NCBI GenBank assembly: GCA_900764105.1
Contig: CAAFMS010000015.1
Coordinates: 1-34,881, forward strand
DNA: 34,881 bases
Reading direction: 5' to 3'
Source: Clostridia bacterium
GTDB taxonomy: Bacteria; Bacillota; Clostridia; Christensenellales; Borkfalkiaceae
Both the position numbers and the translations under genes were made by a program. The notes beneath the pieces were generated by a model that searched no databases, had not been told where the DNA came from, and saw nothing but the letters and a program-made list of their open reading frames with translations. Shown here piece after piece: positions 7,788-16,491 of the stretch; the stretch's first letter is position 1; each line of letters starts with the position of its first letter.

Positions 7788-10700
7788 ATGAAAAAATTAA
7801 AGTCAATGATTTTAGCTGTATGTTTACTCGCTTTTCTTTGTTTCGGGGTTGCCTGTCTAAACAGCGCGGAACCTGAAAACGCAACGATCGTTATAAGCGG
7901 AAACGCGACGGAAATCGTCGGCGAATATAACGAAGAATTTGTCGTTCCCGCCGCGAAAACCGTCGGCTCGGACGGCAAAGAAATAACCGACGCAATAAGC
8001 GTGTCGGTAAAAGATTCCGACGGCTATAACGTTGCGGCGGGAAGCGGAAGATTTATGCTCGAAGATATCGGCGGATATACGATAACGTATAAATCTTCGT
8101 TCGCCACCGTTTCGGAACTTGTCGTAAAAGTTATCGTAAAAGATACCAAAGCTCCCGAAGTGGTAATCCGTTCGATGACGGACGACGTGCTTTTGGGAGA
8201 CGAAGTTCCCCTCCCCGAATTTTTTGCGGAGGACGCTTCGCAGGTAACTAAAAGACAAATGAAAATTTTCGTCGGGGAGACCGACGAGGAAGTTACGATC
8301 GTTTCCAAAAAATTCGTTGCGGAAAGTCTTGCAGGCTATCGCGCGGAAATAACCGTCGGCGATAAATACGGTAACGAAAAGACATATACGTATCCGATAA
8401 GAGTTACGGAGCGTTTTGACGATTCCGTCATAGCCGCCAGATGCTTGTCCGACTTCAACGAACCCGAATACGCCCGTATGGTTAAAAAAGTATGGGGCGC
8501 GGGCGGAGAGACGACGGGAGAAATCGTGACGGAAGGAATCCCCACGCCGGACAACGGAACCGAAACGGACGGCGGCTGCCTTAAATTGCAGACAAAAACG
8601 CAATTCGGTATAGGAGTCGCGCAGATAAGGTTACAGAAAATTGTAGATCTTACCGCGATAAACACTATTTGTCTGAGAGTTTACGTTTCGGAAAACATAA
8701 AAAGTCTTGCCGTGAAAAATCTCGACGGAGTCGATTATCAGGGCAGATGGGATTTCGACGGAGAATACGACGTGAATAAGTGGTGTATTCTCGAAATGCC
8801 GGCTTCGAGGTTTATCACCAAGAGCGTTACCGAAACCGATTATCTCAATATCGAAATTACCGATATGGGCGGCGGATTCGTACTTATTGACGATATTTAT
8901 TACGACTTGCTCGAAGCCGATTATCAACCCGAAAATCAGGGAGAATACGTCATTTCTTCTTTCGATAACGACAATTATCTCAAAAACGTTAAATTCAGCG
9001 GCAAGGGAAGCACAAGATGCGACAGAGAAATCGTATACGAAGGTTACCCCGAAGGAGGAAAAGACGGCGTTTTAAAATTAACGGGAAAAACCGAGGGTAA
9101 CGCGGCGATAATTATGTTCCCGTCCGATCCCGGATTTATGGTCGAAGACGTCAAGTACGTCAACGTGAAATTATATGCGGGCAGCGGCACGACCGCTATT
9201 TCCATGGGCGCGATGTTCGATCACGAGCCGCGCGTGGGAATGAACGAAGAAAAAACGGATTTTTCAAAGCTTTTTAAAGGGGAATGGCACACTTATTCTT
9301 TCCCCGTGGATTATATTTCGCGCGAGGAAGGAAAACTGCTCGGAATCTGGATTCATATGGAAGACAGAAATGCCCCGATATATATCGACGAAATAACTTA
9401 TACGCCCTATTTTACCGACGGCGAAATCGCGGAAGGCTGTCTTGCCGATTTTGACGAAGACGGGTATATCGATTCCGCTACCGTTTACAGCGCGGAAAAA
9501 GTTTCTGCGGAAATAGCGAGAGGCGCCGCCGCTCCCGAAGGAACGGATAAAGGCGCGCTCAAACTTACGTTTTCCGCGGACGACGGCTGCGCGGAATTCA
9601 GGTTGCAGAAAAACACGGATCTTACGAACGTGTCGGTCATAACCGTGAGAATGTTCGTATCGGAAAACATAAAACATCTTTCTTTCCTGCCTCTTTGCAA
9701 CGCCCCCGACAGAAGTATTCTTATTCGCGAAGATATGACGGGTTACAACGGTACCGTTTACGGCGAGTATAAGGATTACAGAATACCCGCCAACGCGTTC
9801 GATTCCGGAAACGGAACGCTTAACGCTTTCAGAATCTGGGGTTATCTCAAAGACGCCGGAAAAGACGGATATATAGCGATAGATTCCGTGTCCGTGACGT
9901 ATAATTACGAAGAGCCGAATCTCGAAGGAAACGAACTTATTTCTTTCGCATCGGAAAAATCTCTCGATTCGGTATATCTCGGTTCGGCGACTCTTACGAA
10001 AGAAATAGTTTCGGGTATACAGGGCGTCAAGGGTAATGCTCTTTGCATAAACGACGCAAGCGGCAGCGTGGATACGTGCCGCGGCGTGTACATTCATTTT
10101 CCCGCTCCCGTCGAGCGTTCCGCGCTCGGCAGAACCGTTATAAGAATGAAGTTTACCGTAAAGCCGAACTTTATAGCGTTCGGCGGAATTAATCAGAACG
10201 TTGCCGCAGGCGGCGCGGGGTTCTGGACTGCGGATTACGCTGCGAATGAATGGTATTTATTTACCCTTTCGTCCAACGCTGATTACGGCACGTCGGACGG
10301 ATACGTTCTTGGCGTATATCTCGATATTCGTTTCAACGCACCCGCAAAGTATTACGTCGAGTCTGTATTTCAGGCAGGAGAAATCGGCGAAACAACCACG
10401 GACAACGTCCTTGCAGATTTCGACCACGCCGATTACGCCGATGCGGTAATTACCGATGCCGGCAGCAGAAAAACCGTGATCGACGACGCTTCGTCGAATG
10501 GCAAGGTTCTAAAAACCAAAATATTCGGCGACACGACGCTCAATATTCCGTTCGCGGGCGGATTGCTCGGCGCGGAAAACTATACCGCCGTTATCGTCAG
10601 GCTTAAACTTTCCTCTTCGATAACGCAGATGAATTATTGCGGAGTTAATGCGGACGGGCAAGCGGTAGGCGGCGGTGCGGTTTGGTCGGGAACGGGCAGC

Positions 10701-11732
10701 GGAAACATTCCCGTGAACGCCTGGACGGAATTCATTATCGATAAATCGGCTCTCGGCGGTTCGGTCGTCGGGCTTAGCCTGAAATTCTTCACCGCAGAAT
10801 ATGCCGAAATTTATATCGATTACGTTGATATTTACGCCGCGCCTTCTGCGGACGGGCTTGGCAAAAACGTCCTTTCGTCGTTCGACGGCGCAGATTACGT
10901 TCACTCCGTAATTTCCGTTCCGTCGGTCGCAGGGGAGATAGTCGGCGTCGAAGGAGCGAACGGTTCCGCTTATCACCTGACTTATACGGAAACCACGCAA
11001 CTGAACGTAAAATTCGCCAAGGGCGTGCTTTCGGCGGACGCTTACACCGAATTATACGTAAGGCTTTTCGTAACGGGCGCAACGCAGATAAACTTCGGCG
11101 GACTTGACGCGAACGGCAACGCCGTCTGGGAGGGAACTTTCAAAAACGGGGAGTGGATTAACTTCACGATAAAGAAAGCCGACTGCGCCAACCGCGACGT
11201 GTCGGGAATATTCCTTATGCTTTTCGGTAACGGCGAAGCGTATATCGACGAAATAACTTATTATAACCCGTTCAAAGACGCAACTTTGGCGGAAAACGTC
11301 AAATGTGATTTCGACGAAGAAGGATACCTCGAATTAGTAAGTCGGGATACGAACGCCGCTTTGTCGATAGTAAGCGACGGGGTCGAAGGGATAAACGGCG
11401 CTGCGCTTAAAATAGAACTTACGGAAAGCACGGAAGTGCATATTAACTTTGCGTCCGGACCGGTCGAAGCCGAGTCGTTCAACGGATTTAAAGTAAGAAT
11501 GTACGTTTCTTCGACGATCACGCAAATCAACTATTTCGGAGTGAACACGTCGGGGGTCGGCGTAGGAGGCGCGGCAATGTGGGCAGGACAATCGGATGCT
11601 AATTTTAAAGTGGGGCAATGGATAGAATTTGACGTTCCGGCATCCGCCTGTACGAGTTACGCGCTTAACGGATTGGGACTCAAGTTCTTTTCCGAAGGAA
11701 CGGTATATATAGATTCCGTTACTCAATATTAA
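7788..11732 (+). CDS. Giant surface lipoprotein with seven repeated beta-sandwich (CBM-like) modules
   Basis: 1314 aa. Lipobox FGVAC (cysteine about residue 23). Residues ~30-210 look like two Ig/cadherin-like domains (VKDTKAPEVVIRSM is a typical junction). Then come seven modules of about 140-170 residues, each opening with a variant of LADFDxxxYxxxV at about residues 218, 387, 549, 716, 873, 1027 and 1171, and each closing with a variant of YIDEITYY. Within each module the order is G-x-ALKL, INF/VRLFVS and W-hydrophobic-x-F, as in galactose-binding-like jelly rolls and carbohydrate-binding modules. No catalytic domain is visible. Inferred role: binding a polysaccharide at the cell surface for the neighbouring glycosidases and importer. 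Modules 5-7 are the most alike, suggesting recent internal duplication. Confidence 0.7.
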   Translation: MKKLKSMILAVCLLAFLCFGVACLNSAEPENATIVISGNATEIVGEYNEEFVVPAAKTVGSDGKEITDAISVSVKDSDGYNVAAGSGRFMLEDIGGYTITYKSSFATVSELVVKVIVKDTKAPEVVIRSMTDDVLLGDEVPLPEFFAEDASQVTKRQMKIFVGETDEEVTIVSKKFVAESLAGYRAEITVGDKYGNEKTYTYPIRVTERFDDSVIAARCLSDFNEPEYARMVKKVWGAGGETTGEIVTEGIPTPDNGTETDGGCLKLQTKTQFGIGVAQIRLQKIVDLTAINTICLRVYVSENIKSLAVKNLDGVDYQGRWDFDGEYDVNKWCILEMPASRFITKSVTETDYLNIEITDMGGGFVLIDDIYYDLLEADYQPENQGEYVISSFDNDNYLKNVKFSGKGSTRCDREIVYEGYPEGGKDGVLKLTGKTEGNAAIIMFPSDPGFMVEDVKYVNVKLYAGSGTTAISMGAMFDHEPRVGMNEEKTDFSKLFKGEWHTYSFPVDYISREEGKLLGIWIHMEDRNAPIYIDEITYTPYFTDGEIAEGCLADFDEDGYIDSATVYSAEKVSAEIARGAAAPEGTDKGALKLTFSADDGCAEFRLQKNTDLTNVSVITVRMFVSENIKHLSFLPLCNAPDRSILIREDMTGYNGTVYGEYKDYRIPANAFDSGNGTLNAFRIWGYLKDAGKDGYIAIDSVSVTYNYEEPNLEGNELISFASEKSLDSVYLGSATLTKEIVSGIQGVKGNALCINDASGSVDTCRGVYIHFPAPVERSALGRTVIRMKFTVKPNFIAFGGINQNVAAGGAGFWTADYAANEWYLFTLSSNADYGTSDGYVLGVYLDIRFNAPAKYYVESVFQAGEIGETTTDNVLADFDHADYADAVITDAGSRKTVIDDASSNGKVLKTKIFGDTTLNIPFAGGLLGAENYTAVIVRLKLSSSITQMNYCGVNADGQAVGGGAVWSGTGSGNIPVNAWTEFIIDKSALGGSVVGLSLKFFTAEYAEIYIDYVDIYAAPSADGLGKNVLSSFDGADYVHSVISVPSVAGEIVGVEGANGSAYHLTYTETTQLNVKFAKGVLSADAYTELYVRLFVTGATQINFGGLDANGNAVWEGTFKNGEWINFTIKKADCANRDVSGIFLMLFGNGEAYIDEITYYNPFKDATLAENVKCDFDEEGYLELVSRDTNAALSIVSDGVEGINGAALKIELTESTEVHINFASGPVEAESFNGFKVRMYVSSTITQINYFGVNTSGVGVGGAAMWAGQSDANFKVGQWIEFDVPASACTSYALNGLGLKFFSEGTVYIDSVTQY

Positions 11733-11748
11733 AAAATCGGTGAAAGGA

Positions 11749-13275
11749 ATGAACAACTTAAAGATAAAAATCAAAGACGGAGAATACTGGTGGGGCGGTC
11801 TTGTGGACGACGCTTATCGTATGCCTCTCGGAATCGGCTCGGATTATACCGCCGACCTTACTCACAATATGTCATACAATCAGTGTTCTCCTCTGTTTTT
11901 GTCCTCTAAGGGCAGATTTATCTGGAACGAAAAAGGATATAAAATTTCTTTTTCCGACGGAGAAATCTCGGTCGAGGGGGAGGATATCGTTTTTGACGAA
12001 AGCGGAAAAACGCTTAAAGACGCTTATCATAAGGCTCAGATAAATTTTTTCCCTCCGGACGGTTCGTTTCCCAACGAATTGATGTTTAAGGTGCCGCAGT
12101 ACTGCACCTGGATAGAACTTTTATCGGAACAGACCGAAAACGGAATACTCGGCTATGCAAAAAGCATTATCGAGGCGGGTATGCCCGCAGGCGAAATCAT
12201 TATCGACAACGGCTGGCAGCGCGATTACGGCGACTGGGAATTCGACGCAGCAAAGTTCTCCGACCCTCGCTCGATGGTGAAGAAACTGCACGATATGGGA
12301 TTTAAAGTGATTTTATGGATAGTTCCCTATCTTTCTCCCGACGGAAAAGAGTTTTTACAGCTTAACGAGCGCGGCGCGCTCATAAAAAAAACCGATGGTT
12401 CGCCGCTTATAACCGAGTGGTGGGAGGGGTATTCCGCCGTTCTCGATTTTTCAAATCCGATTGCCGTAAAATGGTTCAGAAGCCGTACGAAATATCTTAT
12501 GGACGAATACGGCGTGGACGGATTTAAACTCGACGGCGGCGACGCCAGATTCATAAACGAGCCGATAGAATGTTTTGAACCCGATTGCGACGCCAACAGA
12601 CAGAGCGAACTGTATGTTCTTGAAGGATTACAGTACGGATTCAACGAGTTGCGCGCCGCGTTCAAATGCGGTGGCAGAGGCGTTGCTCAGAGAATAGCCG
12701 ACAGGCATCATACCTGGGACATCGTTCTCGGCGTGGGGAGTCTGATACCGAACGCGTCACTTCAAGGACTGCTTGGCTACTCGTATACTTGTCCCGATAT
12801 GGTCGGCGGCGGGCTTTCGGGCGATTTTACGGGCGAGGCGAGAAAACATCTCGACGAGGAATTGTTTATAAGGTCGTGTCAGTGTTCGTCGCTTATGCCT
12901 ATGATGCAGCTGAGTTTTGCCTTTTGGCGGGTATTTACCGAAAAGACAATCGAAATCTGTATAAAATACACGTCTTTACACGCGGAAATGCACGACTATA
13001 TTATGAAATACGTTGAAAACTCCGCGCTGAACGGCGAACCCGTCATAAGAAATATGGCTTATCAGTTCAACGAAGGCGAGGAAATAAAAGATCAGTTTAT
13101 GCTCGGCGACGAATATCTCGTCGCGCCTGTGATAAACAAAGGGCAGACAAAACGAACGGTTAAGCTTTTCGACGGGAAATGGGCTTATGTGCCGACGGGC
13201 GAAGTGTTTGAAAAGGGAGAAGCGGTTATAGACGCTCCGATAGACGTTCTCCCGTATTTCAAAAGGGTAGGCTGA
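11749..13275 (+). CDS. Glycoside hydrolase family 31 alpha-glycosidase
   Basis: 508 aa. GH31 landmarks appear in order: IIIDNGWQRDYGDWEFDAAKF, MGFKVILWIVPYLSPD, the nucleophile segment DGFKLDGGD (Asp after KL, about residue 260), QRIADRHHTWD in the region of the general acid, and YTCPDMVGGG. The C-terminus has the usual beta domain (GDEYLVAPVINKGQTKRTVKLFDGKWAY). It lacks a signal peptide, so it probably acts on imported oligosaccharide in the cytoplasm. It is shorter than most GH31 enzymes (650-800 aa) because the N-terminal domain is small. Start: an upstream in-frame GTG at 11740 is possible, but the ATG at 11749 sits right after AAAGGA. Specificity (glucoside, galactoside or xyloside) is not decidable here. 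Confidence 0.88.
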   Translation: MNNLKIKIKDGEYWWGGLVDDAYRMPLGIGSDYTADLTHNMSYNQCSPLFLSSKGRFIWNEKGYKISFSDGEISVEGEDIVFDESGKTLKDAYHKAQINFFPPDGSFPNELMFKVPQYCTWIELLSEQTENGILGYAKSIIEAGMPAGEIIIDNGWQRDYGDWEFDAAKFSDPRSMVKKLHDMGFKVILWIVPYLSPDGKEFLQLNERGALIKKTDGSPLITEWWEGYSAVLDFSNPIAVKWFRSRTKYLMDEYGVDGFKLDGGDARFINEPIECFEPDCDANRQSELYVLEGLQYGFNELRAAFKCGGRGVAQRIADRHHTWDIVLGVGSLIPNASLQGLLGYSYTCPDMVGGGLSGDFTGEARKHLDEELFIRSCQCSSLMPMMQLSFAFWRVFTEKTIEICIKYTSLHAEMHDYIMKYVENSALNGEPVIRNMAYQFNEGEEIKDQFMLGDEYLVAPVINKGQTKRTVKLFDGKWAYVPTGEVFEKGEAVIDAPIDVLPYFKRVG

Positions 13276-13312
13276 AACGAGGAAAGAGTTATAAATTGCG
13301 ATTTGTCTCACA

Positions 13313-13352
13313 AAAACGGCTTTGACCGAAATTGCGTTCAAAACCGTTTTTT
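13313..13352 (+). terminator. Rho-independent terminator after the GH31 gene
   Basis: AAAACGG and CCGTTTT arms with an inner TTTGA/TCAAA extension and a T6 run. It separates the sugar operon from the MFS transporter gene. Confidence 0.75.
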
Positions 13353-13483
13353 AATTCGTCGGGTTGCGCGGATATTTAGTCGGTCAGGCAAAATTTATGC
13401 GGGAATATAGTTGACGGAAAACGGTCCCGAGAACGGCGTTAAGGGCGTCGGATTTATGCTGTATCTTTTTTCGGAGGAGAAAA

Positions 13484-14761
13484 ATGGAAGAAAAAAGTTT
13501 GCTCAAACGGGATAATACGAGGCAAATATTGCTTATCATAGCGTGCTGGCTCGTGTATACCGTAAGTTATTTGGGTAAATATTGTTACAGTTGTAACTTA
13601 AACGGAATAATGGAATATTACAAAGTAAGCCACGCGGATGCGGGGCTTGTTTCCACTATGTTCTTTTTTGCCTACGGCGCGGGACAGATAATAAACGGAA
13701 TACTATGCAGAAAGTATAACGCGAGATTTATAATAACGTTCTCGCTTCTGGCGTCCGCGGCGATAAACCTTGCCGTGTTTTTTCTGCCGTCTTTTTTCAC
13801 TCTTAAATATTTGTGGCTGTTAAACGGCTTTTCGCTGTCCTTTTTGTGGGCGGTGCTTTCCACCGTTCTGAGCAGGTGTTTAAGCGACGAAAACCTCAAA
13901 AAAGCGGTGGTTATTATGAGTATAAGCACGCCTGCGGGAACGTTTTTGGCGTATTTGCTCGGCGCGCTTTTCACAAAGGTTAATTTTTTCAATTTGTCGT
14001 TTCTCGTCGGTGCGGCCGCGCTTTTTGCGATAGGTGCTTTGTGGTTTTTCTCTTACGGAAAACTCACGAGCGGCAAAACCTACGGCAAAAGCGGCGAGAC
14101 TGCCGATAAAAACGGAGAGATAGCGACCGCCGAAGTTTTACATACCGACGAAAATTATTCAGCGGAAAAGCGAAACGCGATGATAACGCTTGTGTTTCTC
14201 GGAGTTTTTGCGGTTATAAACAACCTCGTCAAGGACGGGCTTTCCACCTGGATGCCGTCGGTTTTAAAGGAAAAATACGAACTGAGCGAAAGCGGATCGA
14301 TAGCCCTTTCTCTCGCGTTGCCGTTTTTGTCGGTTTTCGGGGCGTTTGTCGCGACGAAGGTTAACGACAAAACTAAAAATTTCGTTTTCACGTCGGTGAT
14401 ATTTTTCGCCGTTTCGGCTTTACTGATGCCGATAATCATATGGGGCGATCTCGGCGGATTTGTCTTGCCGCTTTGCGTTTTCGCGCTTATAGCCTTACTT
14501 ATGACGGCGGTGAACAGCGTGGTGACGACTATGGCGCCTATGTATATGCGAAACTTTTTCTTCTCGGGAACGCTCGCGGGCGCGCTTAACGGGTGTTGTT
14601 ATCTGGGCAGCACGATAAGTTCTTACGGACTCGGCAAAATTGCCGACGACCTTAGTTGGAACGCGGTGTTTATAATAATTTTCGCGTTCTGCATAGCGGC
14701 GGTTGTTCTCGGCGGAGCGTATTTTGTCCGGAAAATGGCGAAAAAGACGCCTTTTCGGTAA
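13484..14761 (+). CDS. MFS transporter, organophosphate/hexose-phosphate antiporter-like
   Basis: 425 aa with about 12 membrane segments in two halves of six. The N-terminus (WLVYTVSYLGKYCYSCNLNGIMEYYKVSHADAGLVSTMFFFAYGAGQIINGIL) matches the OPA branch (GlpT/UhpT/PgtP-like) of the major facilitator superfamily, including the conserved aromatic-rich helix 1 and the G-x-x-x-N-G motif in helix 2. The loop between halves (about residues 190-225) is hydrophilic and variable. GGAGG precedes the start. It lies after a terminator, so it probably has its own promoter in 13353-13470. Substrate is unknown; many clostridial members move sugar phosphates or glycerol 3-phosphate. It is the last host gene before the integrated element. 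Confidence 0.85.
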   Translation: MEEKSLLKRDNTRQILLIIACWLVYTVSYLGKYCYSCNLNGIMEYYKVSHADAGLVSTMFFFAYGAGQIINGILCRKYNARFIITFSLLASAAINLAVFFLPSFFTLKYLWLLNGFSLSFLWAVLSTVLSRCLSDENLKKAVVIMSISTPAGTFLAYLLGALFTKVNFFNLSFLVGAAALFAIGALWFFSYGKLTSGKTYGKSGETADKNGEIATAEVLHTDENYSAEKRNAMITLVFLGVFAVINNLVKDGLSTWMPSVLKEKYELSESGSIALSLALPFLSVFGAFVATKVNDKTKNFVFTSVIFFAVSALLMPIIIWGDLGGFVLPLCVFALIALLMTAVNSVVTTMAPMYMRNFFFSGTLAGALNGCCYLGSTISSYGLGKIADDLSWNAVFIIIFAFCIAAVVLGGAYFVRKMAKKTPFR

Positions 14762-14806
14762 TTAGTGATAACAAATGGAATCCCTAATGTATTATATATA
14801 AAAAAA

Positions 14807-14834
14807 GGACGCTTTTCATAGCGTCCCTTCTTTT
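14807..14834 (+). terminator. Terminator after the MFS transporter gene
   Basis: GGACGC (14807-14812) pairs with GCGTCC (14821-14826), followed by CTTCTTTT. Confidence 0.6.
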
Positions 14835-14836
14835 GG

Positions 14837-14914
14837 TAAAATAAAAACTATCCGAATACCGCTTTTTGATACAGCAGTGTTCGGATAGTCCTTTCTTGGT
14901 GGAGATAAAGGGAG
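14837..14914 (-). other. Possible 3' end of a tRNA/tmRNA-like gene with its terminator (element left junction)
   Basis: On the minus strand the sequence reads TCCCTTTATCTCCACCA (14897-14913), then 7 nt, then a 10-bp inverted repeat ACTATCCGAA/TTCGGATAGT (14847-14889) and a TTTTTATTTT tract. A TCCC-N7-ACCA end followed by a terminator is how a tRNA or tmRNA 3' end looks, and such ends are the classic targets of tyrosine integrases. Only the last ~17 nt fit; upstream of them the T-loop consensus is lost. That is what an attL site would show if an element had displaced the rest of the gene. No intact tRNA is visible within the window, so this stays tentative. Confidence 0.35.
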
Positions 14915-14980
14915 AATACATAGCACTAAATATTGTTGTTGTAAAATCAATAAAACCGCTATATATTGTGGAAAATTATT

Positions 14981-15001
14981 TTTAGTAACAATTTAGTAAC
15001 A
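14981..15001 (+). repeat. Left-end paired TTTAGTAACA repeats (candidate integrase arm sites)
   Basis: Two direct copies of TTTAGTAACA start at 14981 and 14992, just beyond the integrase stop codon. The same decamer is doubled at the other end (33345 and 33358). Positions inside both junctions suggest integrase arm-type binding sites or part of att. Confidence 0.55.
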
Positions 15002-15011
15002 TTTTGATTTG

Positions 15012-16148
15012 TTACTTTATACTGTCTATTATGAGTTTTTTATCTTCTTCGTATAGGTGTCCGTATGTTTTTAAAACTTGCTCGACGGTATCGCCTATAA
15101 GGTCGGCAACAACGTAAACGCTTGCTCCGATATGAATGCACATTGAAACAAAGGAATGTCGCAAGTCGTGTATTCTGATTCTTTTTACTTCGGCTTTGGC
15201 GATATACCTTTCAAACGCGTGTGCGATAGTGTTTTCGTGAATCGGGTCTTTCCCACCGAAGTAAAAAGGCTTTTGTGGTTCGTATGATTGTAGAGCCTTT
15301 TTTAGTGGGGCGCATATAATTGTTTTATTCCGTTTTTCATTTTTTGTAGTTGTAATTTTGTACGGAGAATCGTCGGTCGTTTTTCGGGTGTAGGTTTTAT
15401 CAAAGACGATATAATCGTGTTTGACGTCTTCGGCGTTAAGGGCGATAACTTCGCCTTTTCTTCTTCCTGTAAAGTAAAGTATATTGAAAATAGCGTTATA
15501 GGTTGGATTGTCAACAACAGATATAAATTTGTTAAATTCCTCTCTCGTCCAAAACTGCATACTTGTTTTTTGTACGCGGCGTTTAGGCTTTTTTATTTTG
15601 CGTAAATTGTTCGGTATGCCATAACGAAGTTCGCACCAATTCAGAAACGCACTCAATGTTCCGCGAATACTTGAAAGTCGATTGAAAGAGTAGTAGTTTC
15701 CTGTTTGATCGCTTTTCTTGTTCCATATTTCGTCTTGCCATTCATAAAGTTTTTCTGTTGAAAGGTCGTTCAATTTTATTTTTTGAAAGTAAGGCAAGAT
15801 AAAATTATAAAGCGTGTTTTTTCTGTCGTATATCGTGCTATCTTTATTTTGGTTTGACATTGCCGCAATGTAAAGCGGAATAAGGTTTTCAATGGTCAAT
15901 TCGTCTTTTCCGTCGGCAATGGTCTTTTTCTTTTTTATAGGGTTGTTTTTTACGAGTTCGCATTTGTTGGTAATAAAATCGAGATACGCTTGCTTTGCAA
16001 GTGATTTCGACGAATAACCGGAAAGTTTTTTCTGTTTCTCGATTCCGTCTAATGAAATAATGCGGAAAACAACGTCATAGACTCTGCCGCGTTTGGTTTG
16101 TCGTTCCTGCAAAGAGTATTTATTTGAGGAAATATAGAAGTCAGCCAT
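15012..16148 (-). CDS. Tyrosine-type integrase
   Basis: 378 aa. The N-terminal ~65 residues form an AP2-like/arm-binding region (YDVVFRIISLDGIEKQKKLSGYSSKSLAKQAYLDF), followed by a SAM-like core-binding domain (TIENLIPLYIAAMSNQNKDSTI…LNWCELRYG) and the catalytic domain. Catalytic residues: Arg in FTGRRKGEVIAL (about 229), HDLRHSF (about 325-331) and the nucleophile Tyr in LKTYGHLYEED (about 361). The histidine usually found in the LxGH motif before the tyrosine is replaced: the segment reads LIGDTVEQVLKTYGH. It is last in a leftward module with the repressor, as in many clostridial prophages and ICEs. It should integrate and, with a helper, excise the element. Confidence 0.92.
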   Translation of the reverse strand: MADFYISSNKYSLQERQTKRGRVYDVVFRIISLDGIEKQKKLSGYSSKSLAKQAYLDFITNKCELVKNNPIKKKKTIADGKDELTIENLIPLYIAAMSNQNKDSTIYDRKNTLYNFILPYFQKIKLNDLSTEKLYEWQDEIWNKKSDQTGNYYSFNRLSSIRGTLSAFLNWCELRYGIPNNLRKIKKPKRRVQKTSMQFWTREEFNKFISVVDNPTYNAIFNILYFTGRRKGEVIALNAEDVKHDYIVFDKTYTRKTTDDSPYKITTTKNEKRNKTIICAPLKKALQSYEPQKPFYFGGKDPIHENTIAHAFERYIAKAEVKRIRIHDLRHSFVSMCIHIGASVYVVADLIGDTVEQVLKTYGHLYEEDKKLIIDSIK

Positions 16149-16192
16149 AATTATAAGTAAAAAAATAATAGTGTTGGGGATAAATATTTTTC

Positions 16193-16212
16193 AAGTGCAT
16201 TTAAATGCACTT
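16193..16212. repeat. Perfect 20-bp palindrome (copy 1 of the GTGCATTTAAATGCAC motif)
   Basis: AAGTGCATTTAAATGCACTT equals its own reverse complement. It lies between the integrase start and a 50-aa ORF. Two related copies occur at 21453-21468 and, split by a hairpin, at 33212-33268. It could be a protein-binding site or a hairpin terminator for the upstream small gene; the T run after it on the minus strand is weak. Confidence 0.6.
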
Positions 16213-16220
16213 TTAAAAAA

Positions 16221-16373
16221 TTATTCTGTCGGGGTTTCGACTGTTATATCTTTTGCAGGGAATACGATTATGTTTGATTGTCGGTCTTTGAGTTCGTTTA
16301 TTTCGTATATAATTTCGAGGGAAACGTTGTTTATAATTGAAATTTTGCTTAAAAGAGCGTCTATTGTACCCAT
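16221..16373 (-). CDS. Small protein of 50 aa, unknown
   Basis: MGTIDALLSKISIINNVS… to …AKDITVETPTE. AAGGAG at 16382-16387 sits 8 nt before the ATG, and the gene lies between the integrase and the zinc-ribbon gene in the same direction. There are no membrane segments; the middle is helical and amphipathic. I do not recognise it. Position next to the integrase makes a regulatory or recombination-accessory role possible, with nothing in the sequence to prove it. Confidence 0.55.
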   Translation of the reverse strand: MGTIDALLSKISIINNVSLEIIYEINELKDRQSNIIVFPAKDITVETPTE

Positions 16374-16491
16374 AGTATATTCTCCTTATCATTTGAGTGT
16401 AAGGAATATTATACCACAATTTTTACTTGATAAAACTTAACAAAATTTATAAAATTTTGTTAAGAGGTTCAATTTACCGTCTTTTGCTAAT

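Noticed and set aside
16213..16419. 68-codon minus-strand frame over the 50-aa ORF
   Set aside because: Basic shadow frame without a binding site; the overlapping 50-aa ORF has AAGGAG at correct spacing.
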